From Alphaproteobacteria bacterium (GTDB lineage Bacteria > Pseudomonadota > Alphaproteobacteria > Thalassobaculales > Thalassobaculaceae), in contig JANSYC010000036.1 in NCBI GenBank assembly GCA_024742605.1, forward strand, positions 1 through 38,162: DNA of 38,162 nucleotides, given 5' to 3'. Of the stretch, positions 15,834-23,627 are shown piece after piece (within the stretch, counting starts at the first letter, position 1; every line of letters starts with the position of its first letter). The notes below the pieces were generated by a model. That model made no database searches. It was not told the DNA's origin and saw only the letters and a program-made list of their open reading frames with translations. Position numbers and translations under genes: made by a program.

Positions 15834-17215
15834 CAGCTTTTCAGCTTTATTCCGCGCGCCCGCGCGACGTCTCGCTTGTCCTTCCATCGGTTGAGGGGCA
15901 GCCAGACCGAGAAGGCAAGGGGCGCGAGACCGGGCAGGGCCACCGGATCCGGTTTGGTGATCGAGACCGGCAACTGCTCGTTGGAGCCGCCCGACAACCA
16001 GCGGGCCAGGGCTTTGCCCAACCCCGTCGTCATCGCCATGCCGCGACCGTTGCAGGCGATCGCGGACCAGGCACCGTCACCAATATCCATTAGCCGGGGC
16101 AAGAAATCTCGGGCGGCACCGAGCCGGCCCTGCCAGGCGTATTCCGCCTCCAGTTTCGGGAGCTGCGGCAGGATCTCATTCAGTCGCCTCAGATGGTGGG
16201 TGCGGGCGCGCTCGGCGGAACCGAAGGGGGACGCCAGCAATCCGCCGGTCACAATCCGGTTGTCGGGGGTCCAGCGGAAGGCGATCAGGTCCTTGCGCGT
16301 GTCGGCCGAGCAGCGATTGTTCGGCAGGACCGATTTGCGCAGCTCCGGATCGAGCGGCGGCGTCGCCACCTGGAACAGGGTGATCGGGAATTGGGTTCCC
16401 TCGGCCGGCTTCGAGAGGCCCTGACCCGATACATTGGTGGTTAACAGCACGCGGTCGGCCCGGACCGTACCGCCGCCCTCGATCCGCAACAGCCATTTCC
16501 CGCCGTCCCTGCTCATCTCAGTCGCCCGGGAGGAACTGAAGACTTTCGCGCCGTTTCGGATCGCGGCCGCTGTCAACCCGCGCACATAGGCAAGGGGGTT
16601 CAGATGGCCACCGGTCGGATCGAGGAACGCACCGTGGTAGCCGTCCGATCCGATCTCCGCCACGGCTTCGTCGCGGGATAGGGCCTTCACAGGTCGGCCT
16701 AAAGCCTGCCATTGGGCGACCCGGTCCTCAAGCCAAGCCCGTTTCTCGGGAGAATGCAGCGGCTGAATCCAGCCGGACTGGCTGGACCTACAGTCGATCC
16801 CGTGTTTTTCGATCAGATCGAACACCAGGTCGCCAGCTTCGCCCAACATAAGGCACAGACGGTCACCGGTATCTGGGCCCAGCGCATTCTTCATCACTCG
16901 CGGATCCAGCCCGGTCAAAAGGTTGGGCACAACGAAGCCGGTGTTGCGTCCCGATGCCCCGAAGCCAGCCTCATCAGCCTCGATCAGCGCCACGTCCACG
17001 CCCGACTCCGCCAGATGCAGAGCGGTGGAGGCCCCGAGGAAGCCGCCGCCCACCACAGCCACATCGACATCCATGTCCCCCACGATCGGCCCGGTCTCTG
17101 GGGCCGGGGGCGCCTCGGCATGCCAAAGGCTCGACCCGAAGGTCTCGGTCGAGGGCGGCGCCTTGGCCAGAGTCTCAAAAATATTGGCCGAATATCCGCG
17201 TTTGCGTGCAGACAT
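15833..17215 (-). CDS. FAD-dependent oxidoreductase, DAO family
   Basis: A 460-residue flavoprotein of the D-amino-acid oxidase/glycine oxidase fold family, in the branch that includes gamma-glutamylputrescine oxidase-like proteins. The dinucleotide-binding GGGFLG is at residues 56-61, after a 45-residue leader with no obvious signal peptide. GFGASGRNTGFV is a typical FAD-contact loop in this branch. The C-terminal CNGRGMAMTTGLGKALA is the second FAD-contact region. The ATG at 17215 has GGAGAGC just ahead; a TTG at 17227 is in frame but less likely. The probable reaction is oxidative deamination of an amine or amino acid; the substrate is unknown. It diverges from an MFS transporter, 122 bases apart, which may carry the substrate. 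Confidence 0.88.
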   Translation of the reverse strand: MSARKRGYSANIFETLAKAPPSTETFGSSLWHAEAPPAPETGPIVGDMDVDVAVVGGGFLGASTALHLAESGVDVALIEADEAGFGASGRNTGFVVPNLLTGLDPRVMKNALGPDTGDRLCLMLGEAGDLVFDLIEKHGIDCRSSQSGWIQPLHSPEKRAWLEDRVAQWQALGRPVKALSRDEAVAEIGSDGYHGAFLDPTGGHLNPLAYVRGLTAAAIRNGAKVFSSSRATEMSRDGGKWLLRIEGGGTVRADRVLLTTNVSGQGLSKPAEGTQFPITLFQVATPPLDPELRKSVLPNNRCSADTRKDLIAFRWTPDNRIVTGGLLASPFGSAERARTHHLRRLNEILPQLPKLEAEYAWQGRLGAARDFLPRLMDIGDGAWSAIACNGRGMAMTTGLGKALARWLSGGSNEQLPVSITKPDPVALPGLAPLAFSVWLPLNRWKDKRDVARARGIKLKS

Positions 17216-17337
17216 ATAGCTCTCCAAGCCGGTCGGTTGTGGGTCGGGTCCGAGTCCGAAGTCCCGTCTCTGGATCGTACGACACTCATGCCCCGCCGGT
17301 CAGGTGCAAAAGACTTCGGGCCGTGTAGGGTTGGGCC

Positions 17338-18579
17338 ATGGCAACCGAACCCAGCATCCCGTCAACGGACGAACTCCAACCACCGCAGCCCAGCCGGCTC
17401 GATCTCGCGGTCGTGCTGTTCTTCACGACCATGGTGATGACCTTGGCCGCGACCGCCATGCTTTGGATTCCAGCTATCGCTCCGGCGGTTGCCGATGAAA
17501 TGGGGATCTCCTCGTCGCTGGTCGGCTACCAGTTTACCATCGCGTATCTGGGCGGCATGGCCTCGAGTCTGTTCGCGGGTTCCCTGGTGCAGCGGCTGGG
17601 GGCATGGCGGACCAGCCAGATGAGCCTGGTCCTTCTGGCGACGGGCCATCTGATCATGATGTCCGGGGTGCCCGCGATCATGGTGGTCGGGTCGGTGGTG
17701 ACCGGGCTGGGATACGGCGCGATGAACCCGCCCGCGCTTGATCTTCTCAGCCGAGTTGCCTCACCCAGCAATCGTAATCTGGTGTTTTCGATCCGATTCA
17801 CCGGCGTGCCCTTGGGTGGCGTTCTGGCCAGTCTGATCGGCCCGCCCCTGGCGCTCGAATTCGGATGGCAGGCGACCATGCTGGTGGTGGGCTGTCTTGG
17901 TCTGACCCTGCTCCTGGCCATGCAGCCGTTCCGGGCCAAATGGGACGCCAACCGGGACCCGGCGGTGCGGGTGATCCGCGATCCTTTTGCCGGACTGCGC
18001 CTGGTGCTTTCGGACTTTCCGCTGCGATGTCTGGCCTTCACCGGGCTGTGTTTCGCGGCTATTCAATTGTCGCTGACCTCGTTCACGGTGACGGTGCTGG
18101 TGGAGGAGGCGGGGTGGACCCTGGTGACCGCAGGGGTCGCCCTGTCCTGCGTGCAGGTGGCCGGGGTAATCGGCCGCGTCGGCTGGGGGGTGGTCGCGGA
18201 CCGGTTTCGGGCTGGCACCGTCGTGCTGATCTTCATCGGGCTGACCAATACCGTAGGGTCGGTAATCGCCTCGCAGCTTTCAGACGACTGGCCGCATCTT
18301 GCGGTTCTGACGTTCTTCTTTCTATTTGGAATCGTGGCGGTTGGCTGGAACGGCGTGTTCGCCAGCGAGGCGGCTCGGATCAGCCCGCCGGGTCGGATCG
18401 GGCATGCGACCGGCGGGGTGCTGTTCGTTACCTTCGCCGGGGTCCTGGTCGGACCCGTGGTCTTCTCGACAGCGTTTGCGCTGACCGGCACCTATTCAAC
18501 CACCTTCGCCGCGACCGGCGTTCTCGGGCTGGTCGGGGCCGCGCTCGTCTGGTGGGCGGCCCGGGTCGCGGCACGCTGA
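17338..18579 (+). CDS. MFS transporter
   Basis: A 413-residue protein with 12 predicted membrane helices in two six-helix halves, the major facilitator fold. The N-terminal half has the usual SLVGYQFTIAYLGGM and GLGYGAMNPPALDLLSR segments, and the loop between helices 8 and 9 has a GWGVVADRFRAG-type motif. It resembles MFS carriers of organic acids and nitrate/nitrite-like anions, but the substrate cannot be assigned. ATG 17338 is preceded by GGGTTGGGCC, a weak site. The divergent position opposite the DAO-type oxidase suggests a joint regulon. An 8-bp palindrome (TCGTACGA, 17275-17282) lies between them and might be part of an operator. Confidence 0.88.
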   Translation: MATEPSIPSTDELQPPQPSRLDLAVVLFFTTMVMTLAATAMLWIPAIAPAVADEMGISSSLVGYQFTIAYLGGMASSLFAGSLVQRLGAWRTSQMSLVLLATGHLIMMSGVPAIMVVGSVVTGLGYGAMNPPALDLLSRVASPSNRNLVFSIRFTGVPLGGVLASLIGPPLALEFGWQATMLVVGCLGLTLLLAMQPFRAKWDANRDPAVRVIRDPFAGLRLVLSDFPLRCLAFTGLCFAAIQLSLTSFTVTVLVEEAGWTLVTAGVALSCVQVAGVIGRVGWGVVADRFRAGTVVLIFIGLTNTVGSVIASQLSDDWPHLAVLTFFFLFGIVAVGWNGVFASEAARISPPGRIGHATGGVLFVTFAGVLVGPVVFSTAFALTGTYSTTFAATGVLGLVGAALVWWAARVAAR

Positions 18580-18680
18580 GGCTGACCGGCGGGGTGCAAC
18601 ATCAAGGCGTTCTCGCTGCGGCGCTTCGCCGACGTCAAATCTTCCCGAGAATGCCATCGATCTGAAACCTCATCGTCACC

Positions 18681-18695
18681 GGACCGACTCGGTCC
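18681..18695. promoter_or_regulatory. 15-base palindrome upstream of the phnD-like gene
   Basis: GGACCGA, one base, then TCGGTCC: a perfect 7-bp inverted repeat located 82 bases before the PhnD-like start, in the 198-base gap behind the MFS gene. There is no T run after it, so it does not look like an intrinsic terminator of the MFS gene. An operator of the ABC transporter operon is the more natural reading, unproven. In such GC-rich DNA a chance origin cannot be excluded. Confidence 0.4.
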
Positions 18696-18777
18696 CCGTG
18701 ATACTCCGCTTCCGGAACGAGAAGCAGAGCGCCGGCCGATTTGAGCTGGCCTGCTCCCTTTTTGAGGAGAATATCCG

Positions 18778-19656
18778 ATGTTTCGCGCCCTCGCCGTGAC
18801 CCTAGGACTGGCCGTATCCCTGTCCCCCGCCGTCCTGCCTCAGCAGGTTTTCGCAGCCGAGGAGATCCGTTTCGCCGTGACCGACATCGAAGGTCTGGAA
18901 GCCCTGCAGCAGGAATTCGGCCCGTTCGAGGCGGCACTGGAGGCCGCCACCGGTCTTGATGTCCAGCTTTTCCCGGTCGGTAATCGGACCGCTGCGGTCG
19001 AGGCCCTGAAGGCCGATCAGGTCGATTTCGTGCTGACAGGCCCGGCCGAGTACGTGGTGATCAAGGAACTGACCGATGCCAGGATCGTGGTGGCTTGGCA
19101 GCGGCCGGATTATTTTGCGCAGGTCGTGACCCTGGCCGACGGGCCGATCCGCAGTGTTGCCGACTTGAAGGGCAATGCCGTGGCGTTCGGGTCGGTCGGC
19201 TCGACCTCCCAGCATCTCGGCCCGGCGCAGGCACTGACCGATATGGGGCTTAAGTACGGCACCGATTATGAGGCGAAGATCATCTCCCGAAACGTGGCGA
19301 TCGAGGCCCTGATCCGAGGCGATATCCAGGCGATTGGGATGAACTTCAGCCATCTGCAACGCGCCCGTGCGGCCTATCCGGATGTTGCTTTCACTGTGGT
19401 GGCACGCGGCCGCGATCTGCCGAACGATATTCTGGTGGTGCGCAGCGGGCTCGACCAATCGGTGGTCGACAAGGTCAAGACGGCGTTTGTCGAAGACGGG
19501 GCCGCACTGATGGCTGCCGTGCTCAAGGGCGAAGACAATCAGAAGTTCAAGGGCGGCTTCTTCCTGCCGAAGGTCGACGACGCCGACTACGACTACGTCC
19601 GGTCGATGTACAAGACCATTGGCGTGGACACCGTCACCGACTTCGTTGGCAATTGA
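18778..19656 (+). CDS. Phosphonate/phosphite-type ABC transporter substrate-binding protein (PhnD-like)
   Basis: A 292-residue periplasmic binding protein of the PhnD/PtxB/HtxB type. A signal peptide ends in VFA before AEE (predicted cleavage after residue 26). The mature part starts EEIRFAVTDIEGLEAL and has the family blocks LKADQVDFVLTGPAEYV, GNAVAFGSVGSTSQHLGP and DIQAIGMNFSHL. GSTS-type residues near position 140 contact the phospho-oxyanion in studied relatives. ATG 18778 follows a strong GAGGAG site. The stop overlaps the ATPase gene (TTGA). The ligand may be a phosphonate, phosphite, phosphate or another small oxyanion; the family label does not fix it. Confidence 0.9.
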   Translation: MFRALAVTLGLAVSLSPAVLPQQVFAAEEIRFAVTDIEGLEALQQEFGPFEAALEAATGLDVQLFPVGNRTAAVEALKADQVDFVLTGPAEYVVIKELTDARIVVAWQRPDYFAQVVTLADGPIRSVADLKGNAVAFGSVGSTSQHLGPAQALTDMGLKYGTDYEAKIISRNVAIEALIRGDIQAIGMNFSHLQRARAAYPDVAFTVVARGRDLPNDILVVRSGLDQSVVDKVKTAFVEDGAALMAAVLKGEDNQKFKGGFFLPKVDDADYDYVRSMYKTIGVDTVTDFVGN

Positions 19657-20465
19657 ACGAGCAAGGGCGGGTCGGTGCCCGACCCGGTGCTCCGGCCGCC
19701 TCGGACCAGGCCACGCATGCAAGCTGTCCACCGCTCGTGGTTGAGGCGTGCGGCCTGGGTAAGCGCTTCACCACTGGTCCACGGGTGCTGAACGCGATTG
19801 ATTTTTCGGCTCGGCGTGGTGAGCGGATCGCGCTTGTTGGCTCAAACGGCGCGGGGAAGTCGACCTTTCTCCGCTGTCTCGTTGGTCTCGTGCCGTTCGG
19901 CGACGGTACGGTCGAAGTTCTCGGTCAGCGGTTTTCGGAGCAACCCAACCGCCGGCAACGCGTCGCACTCCGACGTCGGCTTGGCTTCGTGTTTCAGTTC
20001 CACGGTTTGGTGGGCCGAACGAGCGCGCTTTCAAATGTTGTCAACGGCGCGCTGGGCCAGGGCAATGGGAATCATGCGCTTGCCCCGGAGCGCTTGCGCA
20101 CGGACGCCTTGGACGCGTTGGCGGCGGTCGGCCTGTCGGACCGCGCTCTCGATCGCACCGATACCTTGTCCGGTGGCCAGTCGCAGAGGGTCGCAATCGC
20201 CCGCGCACTGGTCCACCGCCCGGAGCTGGTGATAGCGGACGAACCCGCCGCCAGTCTCGACCCGGTCGCCGGAGCCGAGGTCATGAGCGTATTTCACGGA
20301 TTGGCGGAACAGCGCGGCGCGACCCTGATCTTCACCACCCATGACCTGCAGCATGCGCTCGACTATTCCGACCGGATTGTCGCTCTCGCGGCCGGTCACG
20401 TGGTTTTGGATTCCCCGACAGTGCATCTCAGGGTCTCGGACTTGGAGGCGATCTACCGTGACTGA
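19653..20465 (+). CDS. Phosphonate-type ABC transporter ATP-binding protein (PhnC-like)
   Basis: A 270-residue ABC ATPase. Walker A GSNGAGKST is at 63-71, LSGGQ at 172-176, and Walker B IADEP with Asp196 and Glu197; H-loop TTHD is further on. The Q-loop segment FVFQFHGLVGRTSALSNV is of the PhnC kind. The start is a TTG at 19653 that overlaps the PhnD-like stop by three bases. It adds about 28 residues before the ABC domain, more than usual for PhnC, so a later in-frame GTG near 19737 cannot be excluded. It overlaps the permease gene by eight bases. Confidence 0.9.
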   Translation: MNEQGRVGARPGAPAASDQATHASCPPLVVEACGLGKRFTTGPRVLNAIDFSARRGERIALVGSNGAGKSTFLRCLVGLVPFGDGTVEVLGQRFSEQPNRRQRVALRRRLGFVFQFHGLVGRTSALSNVVNGALGQGNGNHALAPERLRTDALDALAAVGLSDRALDRTDTLSGGQSQRVAIARALVHRPELVIADEPAASLDPVAGAEVMSVFHGLAEQRGATLIFTTHDLQHALDYSDRIVALAAGHVVLDSPTVHLRVSDLEAIYRD

Positions 20466-21279
20466 CCATTTGCGGATGCCGCGCCCTATATCCAGCCGGG
20501 ACATCGCACGTTGGCCCCGGCTGACGCCGCTGCGGTTCACGGTTCTCGTGGCCCTTGGTGCCGTTCTGATCGCCTCGATCGGCGAGGTGGCGCCTGGACC
20601 GGATCGATTGATCGGCGCACTTCCCCGGATGGCCAGTCTGCTGGACCGAATGGTCCCGCCCGAGACCGATCCCGCGTTTCTGGGACGCATGGGGCTGCGG
20701 CTTCTGGAGACGCTTCAGATCGCGCTGGTCGGAACCGTGTTCGGGGTCCTGGTGAGCTTCCCGTTGGCCTGGCTGGCCGCCAAGCATGTCAGTCCCTTGA
20801 ATGCGGGACGCTGGATCTCGCGCGGCGTCATCTCGCTGTTTCGGACGGTGCCGGATCTGGTCTGGGCGCTGTTCTTCGTCTCGGCCGTGGGCTTAGGGGC
20901 GATCGCCGGCACGCTCACCATCATCGTCGACACGGCAGGATTCTGCGGCCGGTTCTTCGCGGAGGCGATGGAGGAGTCCGATCCGAAGTCACGGGAGGCC
21001 TTGGAGGCGGTGGGGGCACGGCGGATCGACATCCTGTTTGCGTCTGTGGTGCCGGACTGCATGCCGTCCTTCATCAACACCAGCCTGTTCGCCCTGGAAC
21101 TCGCGGTGCGGTCCTCGGTGGTGCTCGGGATTGTGGGCGCCGGCGGCATCGGCCAGGAGCTCAAGTCGGCCTTTGAGCTGTTTCAGTATCCCAAGGCGGC
21201 GACGATTATTCTCGCGATCTTCGTGATCGTCCTGCTGATGGAGCGGTTGACCGACTGGCTGCGCCAAAAGATGGGCTAG
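20458..21279 (+). CDS. Phosphonate-type ABC transporter permease (PhnE-like)
   Basis: A 273-residue inner-membrane permease with about six helices. The cytoplasmic coupling loop EALEAVGARRIDILFASVVP is the EAA-type motif that contacts the ATPase. It is followed by SVVLGIVGAGGIGQEL, typical of PhnE. The chosen start is GTG 20458 with GGAGG nine bases before it, inside the end of the ATPase gene; an ATG at 20476 is an alternative. The frame is open back to 20341, but that part is within the ATPase gene. Together with the two preceding genes this makes a complete importer with one permease. Its TAG overlaps the stop of the convergent gene within CTAG. Confidence 0.9.
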   Translation: MTDHLRMPRPISSRDIARWPRLTPLRFTVLVALGAVLIASIGEVAPGPDRLIGALPRMASLLDRMVPPETDPAFLGRMGLRLLETLQIALVGTVFGVLVSFPLAWLAAKHVSPLNAGRWISRGVISLFRTVPDLVWALFFVSAVGLGAIAGTLTIIVDTAGFCGRFFAEAMEESDPKSREALEAVGARRIDILFASVVPDCMPSFINTSLFALELAVRSSVVLGIVGAGGIGQELKSAFELFQYPKAATIILAIFVIVLLMERLTDWLRQKMG

Positions 21280-22268
21280 CGCTTGGATCGGGTGTCAGAC
21301 CACTCCTGCCGCATCCATTCGACACAGGCGATGGCCTGCTCGAACAGGGAATAGCGGCAACCCTCGCCATAGTCCGTGTTCGGAATGAACTCGGTCGAGA
21401 TCTGGCCCAGCTTGGCGTTCGGGTCACGGGCATGGTGACGCATGAGAATCCGGATCCCCTCTTTCCAGGGCTCAAGTGCGGCTTCGTCCCAGTCGGCGTG
21501 ATACGCACCGGGCGCCGGGCGCTTAAACGGATACTGGATGCCGCGCCCGACGCTGCCGTCCGGGTGACGTGCTGGGGTGTTGCGCGGGTTGTTCGGGATC
21601 GCGGCACGGGCGTGGCAATGTTTGACCCACCCGGCCGAGACCCACTCGGCGATCACATTGCCATCCTGAAAGGGATCCAGGACCAGCTCGCCGGACGCGA
21701 TCTTCCTGTCGGTCTCGAAGATCTTCTGCTCCTCGGGATTGTCGATCTTGAAGATCACATGGCTGTGGTCGAGGGTGATGTTGAACTCCACCCCCCGTGC
21801 CTCGACCATCCTGCCGACCCGGGCGACACGTGGGAAATCCTCCGACCACATGTTCACATGCACCTCGAAGCATGGCGCGCAGCCGTATCTCTCGCCCAGT
21901 TCCGCCGCCCGCAGATAGGCGTCTGCCACTTCCTCATCCGTCACCACGTGACCGTCGGCGTGGCGCAGCTTGATCTGGGTGTTGTGGACGACCGAGCCGA
22001 GCCGCCTGGCGGTTGCCAGGTTGGTCTCCAACAGAGCTTCGTGCTCGCCGAGCGTGTAGAACCAGCCGCTGCCCCGGATCGGGAGTCCGTATTTGTCGCG
22101 GGCGGCCAGGAAATCGTCGATCTGATCCGGATCGGGAGTTTTGTCTACATAGTCGAATACCCCGGCCTCGCGGACCATGGCGAAGCGAGTGTCCACATCG
22201 GGCATCGGATCGGCATGGGTGTGCTTGATCCCGTTGGTCTGAATCCCGAACAGAAGATCATTGGCCAT
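21276..22268 (-). CDS. Sugar phosphate isomerase/epimerase-like TIM-barrel protein
   Basis: A 330-residue protein of the xylose-isomerase-like TIM-barrel (AP_endonuc_2) group. It starts MANDLLFGIQTNGIKHTHAD. Likely metal-binding positions are seen in CFEVHVNMW (Glu, His), NITLDHSHVIF (Asp, His) and WVKHCHARAA (His). The C-terminal STEFIPNTDYG supplies a further acidic residue. Relatives isomerise or epimerise sugars, hydroxypyruvate or similar hydroxy acids; I cannot name the reaction. It is the last gene of a leftward operon. ATG 22268 is preceded by GGGGAGG, and this ribosome site is buried in a strong predicted stem-loop. It is convergent with the PhnE-like gene, with overlapping stops. 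Confidence 0.82.
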   Translation of the reverse strand: MANDLLFGIQTNGIKHTHADPMPDVDTRFAMVREAGVFDYVDKTPDPDQIDDFLAARDKYGLPIRGSGWFYTLGEHEALLETNLATARRLGSVVHNTQIKLRHADGHVVTDEEVADAYLRAAELGERYGCAPCFEVHVNMWSEDFPRVARVGRMVEARGVEFNITLDHSHVIFKIDNPEEQKIFETDRKIASGELVLDPFQDGNVIAEWVSAGWVKHCHARAAIPNNPRNTPARHPDGSVGRGIQYPFKRPAPGAYHADWDEAALEPWKEGIRILMRHHARDPNAKLGQISTEFIPNTDYGEGCRYSLFEQAIACVEWMRQEWSDTRSKR

Positions 22269-22274
22269 TGTCGT

Positions 22275-22318
22275 CCTCCCCGTGCGTGCTTTTTCGAACG
22301 CTTGCACGGACGGGGAGG
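22275..22318 (-). promoter_or_regulatory. Stem-loop sequestering the Shine-Dalgarno of the TIM-barrel gene
   Basis: On the leftward transcript, CCTCCCCGTCCGTGC (22318-22304) pairs with GCACGCACGGGGAGG (22289-22275): 14 Watson-Crick pairs and one C-C mismatch, closing a 14-base loop. The 3' arm contains the GGGGAGG ribosome site, seven bases before the start at 22268. The structure therefore pairs the Shine-Dalgarno sequence completely with a CCTCCCC anti-site. It lies in the 73-base gap after the hydroxyacid dehydrogenase gene. It could lower translation of the last gene, respond to a ligand, temperature or protein, or protect the mRNA. The pairing is visible; the function is inferred. Confidence 0.7.
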
Positions 22319-22341
22319 GTTGGGAAGGTCGTGCCTTCAGG

Positions 22342-23286
22342 TCACTCGGTGTCCAGAATGGCTTTCAGGGTGGCGGGATCTTCGCGGATCTCCACCCCGG
22401 CCCGTTCCGCCTGGAGCTTCAGGAACACCCGGGAGTCGAGTGCGTCCCACCCTCGGTTGCGGGCTTCCGTCATCTCTTCCTGGACCAGATTGATCATCCG
22501 CATCGGCACGCCCACATCCCGGCCGAGCTGACAGGCGAGCGAGACGTCCTTGTGGGCAAGCCGCAGCTGGAACGACGGCGGATCGTAGCTGTCGATCAGG
22601 AACTGCTCGGCCAGGCCGTCAAAGGTGCGTTGCCGGCCGCGCGTTCCCTGTCGGATCGCCTGCCACAGGGCGGTCGGCGGAACGCCCGCCTTGACCCCGG
22701 CGGTGAAGGCTTCGGTCAGCGACATCTGAACCGCATACCCGACGCTGTTGTGCACCAGTTTGGCAACGGATCCGGCCCCGACCGGCCCGATATACCGCAC
22801 CTGATCGCCCAGCGCGTCCAGCACCGCGCGATGGGTGTCGAACGTGGCCTCATCGCCGCCGACCCAGATCGCCAGCTTGCCGGAGACGGCCCCCTTCGGC
22901 CCTCCGCTGACCGGGGCGTCCAGGAATTCAATCCCCGCCCCGGCCAAGGCGGCCTGGACCTTGCGCACGGAGACCGTGGAATTGGTCGACAGATCGAAGA
23001 CCACCGAGCCCGGCTTCAACCCGGCGATCAGACCGTTGGTGGGGTCCAAGGCGACGGACTCGACTTCCGGCGGTCCCGGCAGGGAGACCAGCACGACATC
23101 GGCCGCCTCGGCGACGGCTTTGGGGGTCTCCGCCCAGATCGCCCCCGCCGCCAGATGATCGGCTGCCGCGTCCTTGCGCAGATCGTTCACGACGAGAGCA
23201 TGCCCCACCTTCTGAAGATTTTTTGCGAAGCTGGATCCCATAAGGCCGAGCCCGATGAACCCGACCCGGCTCTTTGCTTCGGTCAT
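22342..23286 (-). CDS. NAD(P)-dependent beta-hydroxyacid dehydrogenase (HIBADH family)
   Basis: A 314-residue protein of the 3-hydroxyisobutyrate / tartronate-semialdehyde reductase family. The nucleotide-binding [16 protein letters not shown] is near the N-terminus. The substrate-binding [11 protein letters not shown] is at about 123-133, and the catalytic lysine is Lys176 in [12 protein letters not shown]. The ATG at 23286 is preceded by GGGGAGGACGAGGC and overlaps the stop of the CMD-family gene (ATGA). A longer frame to 23346 runs inside that gene and was rejected. It probably interconverts a 3-hydroxy acid and its semialdehyde, which would fit the isomerase-like gene behind it; the specific substrate is unknown. 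Confidence 0.9.
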   Translation of the reverse strand: MTEAKSRVGFIGLGLMGSSFAKNLQKVGHALVVNDLRKDAAADHLAAGAIWAETPKAVAEAADVVLVSLPGPPEVESVALDPTNGLIAGLKPGSVVFDLSTNSTVSVRKVQAALAGAGIEFLDAPVSGGPKGAVSGKLAIWVGGDEATFDTHRAVLDALGDQVRYIGPVGAGSVAKLVHNSVGYAVQMSLTEAFTAGVKAGVPPTALWQAIRQGTRGRQRTFDGLAEQFLIDSYDPPSFQLRLAHKDVSLACQLGRDVGVPMRMINLVQEEMTEARNRGWDALDSRVFLKLQAERAGVEIREDPATLKAILDTE

Positions 23287-23603
23287 GCCTCGTCCTCCCC
23301 GAACATTTCCATCGCTATCCGACCGGCGTTCACCGCCGTCGGCCATCCGGAATAGAATGCGATATGGGTGATCAGGCCGAACAGCTCCTGCTTGGTGACG
23401 CCGTTGTCGACCGCGCGTTTCATGTGACCGCGCAGCTCAGTCGTGCGGTAGAGGCCGGCCAGCAGGGCCACGGTGATCAGACTCCGGTCGCGCTTGTTGA
23501 GTTCCGGCTGCTCCCAGACATCGCCGAACAGAACCTCGTCCTTCAGCTTGCCGAATTGCGGAATCAGATCGTACACGGTCTCGGGTTTCTTCTTCTCAGT
23601 CAC
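23283..23603 (-). CDS. Carboxymuconolactone decarboxylase (CMD) family protein
   Basis: A 106-residue all-helical protein of the CMD/AhpD superfamily, gamma-carboxymuconolactone decarboxylase-like branch. Recognisable blocks are NKRDRSLITVALLAGL, ELRGHMKRAVDNGVTKQE and HIAFYSGWPTAVNA. The CxxC of AhpD peroxidase partners is absent, so thiol peroxidase chemistry is unlikely. Stand-alone members of this branch often sit in catabolic operons with unproven roles. The start is a GTG at 23603 with GGGAGG six bases ahead. It lies 24 bases after the SDR and overlaps the dehydrogenase gene by 4 bases. Confidence 0.88.
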   Translation of the reverse strand: MTEKKKPETVYDLIPQFGKLKDEVLFGDVWEQPELNKRDRSLITVALLAGLYRTTELRGHMKRAVDNGVTKQELFGLITHIAFYSGWPTAVNAGRIAMEMFGEDEA

Positions 23604-23627
23604 GGGATCCTCCCTAGGTGTCTGTTG

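Noticed and set aside
18619-18631. CGGCG-CTT-CGCCG hairpin after the MFS gene
   Set aside because: Five-base stem without a T run; common by chance at this GC content, so not listed as a terminator.
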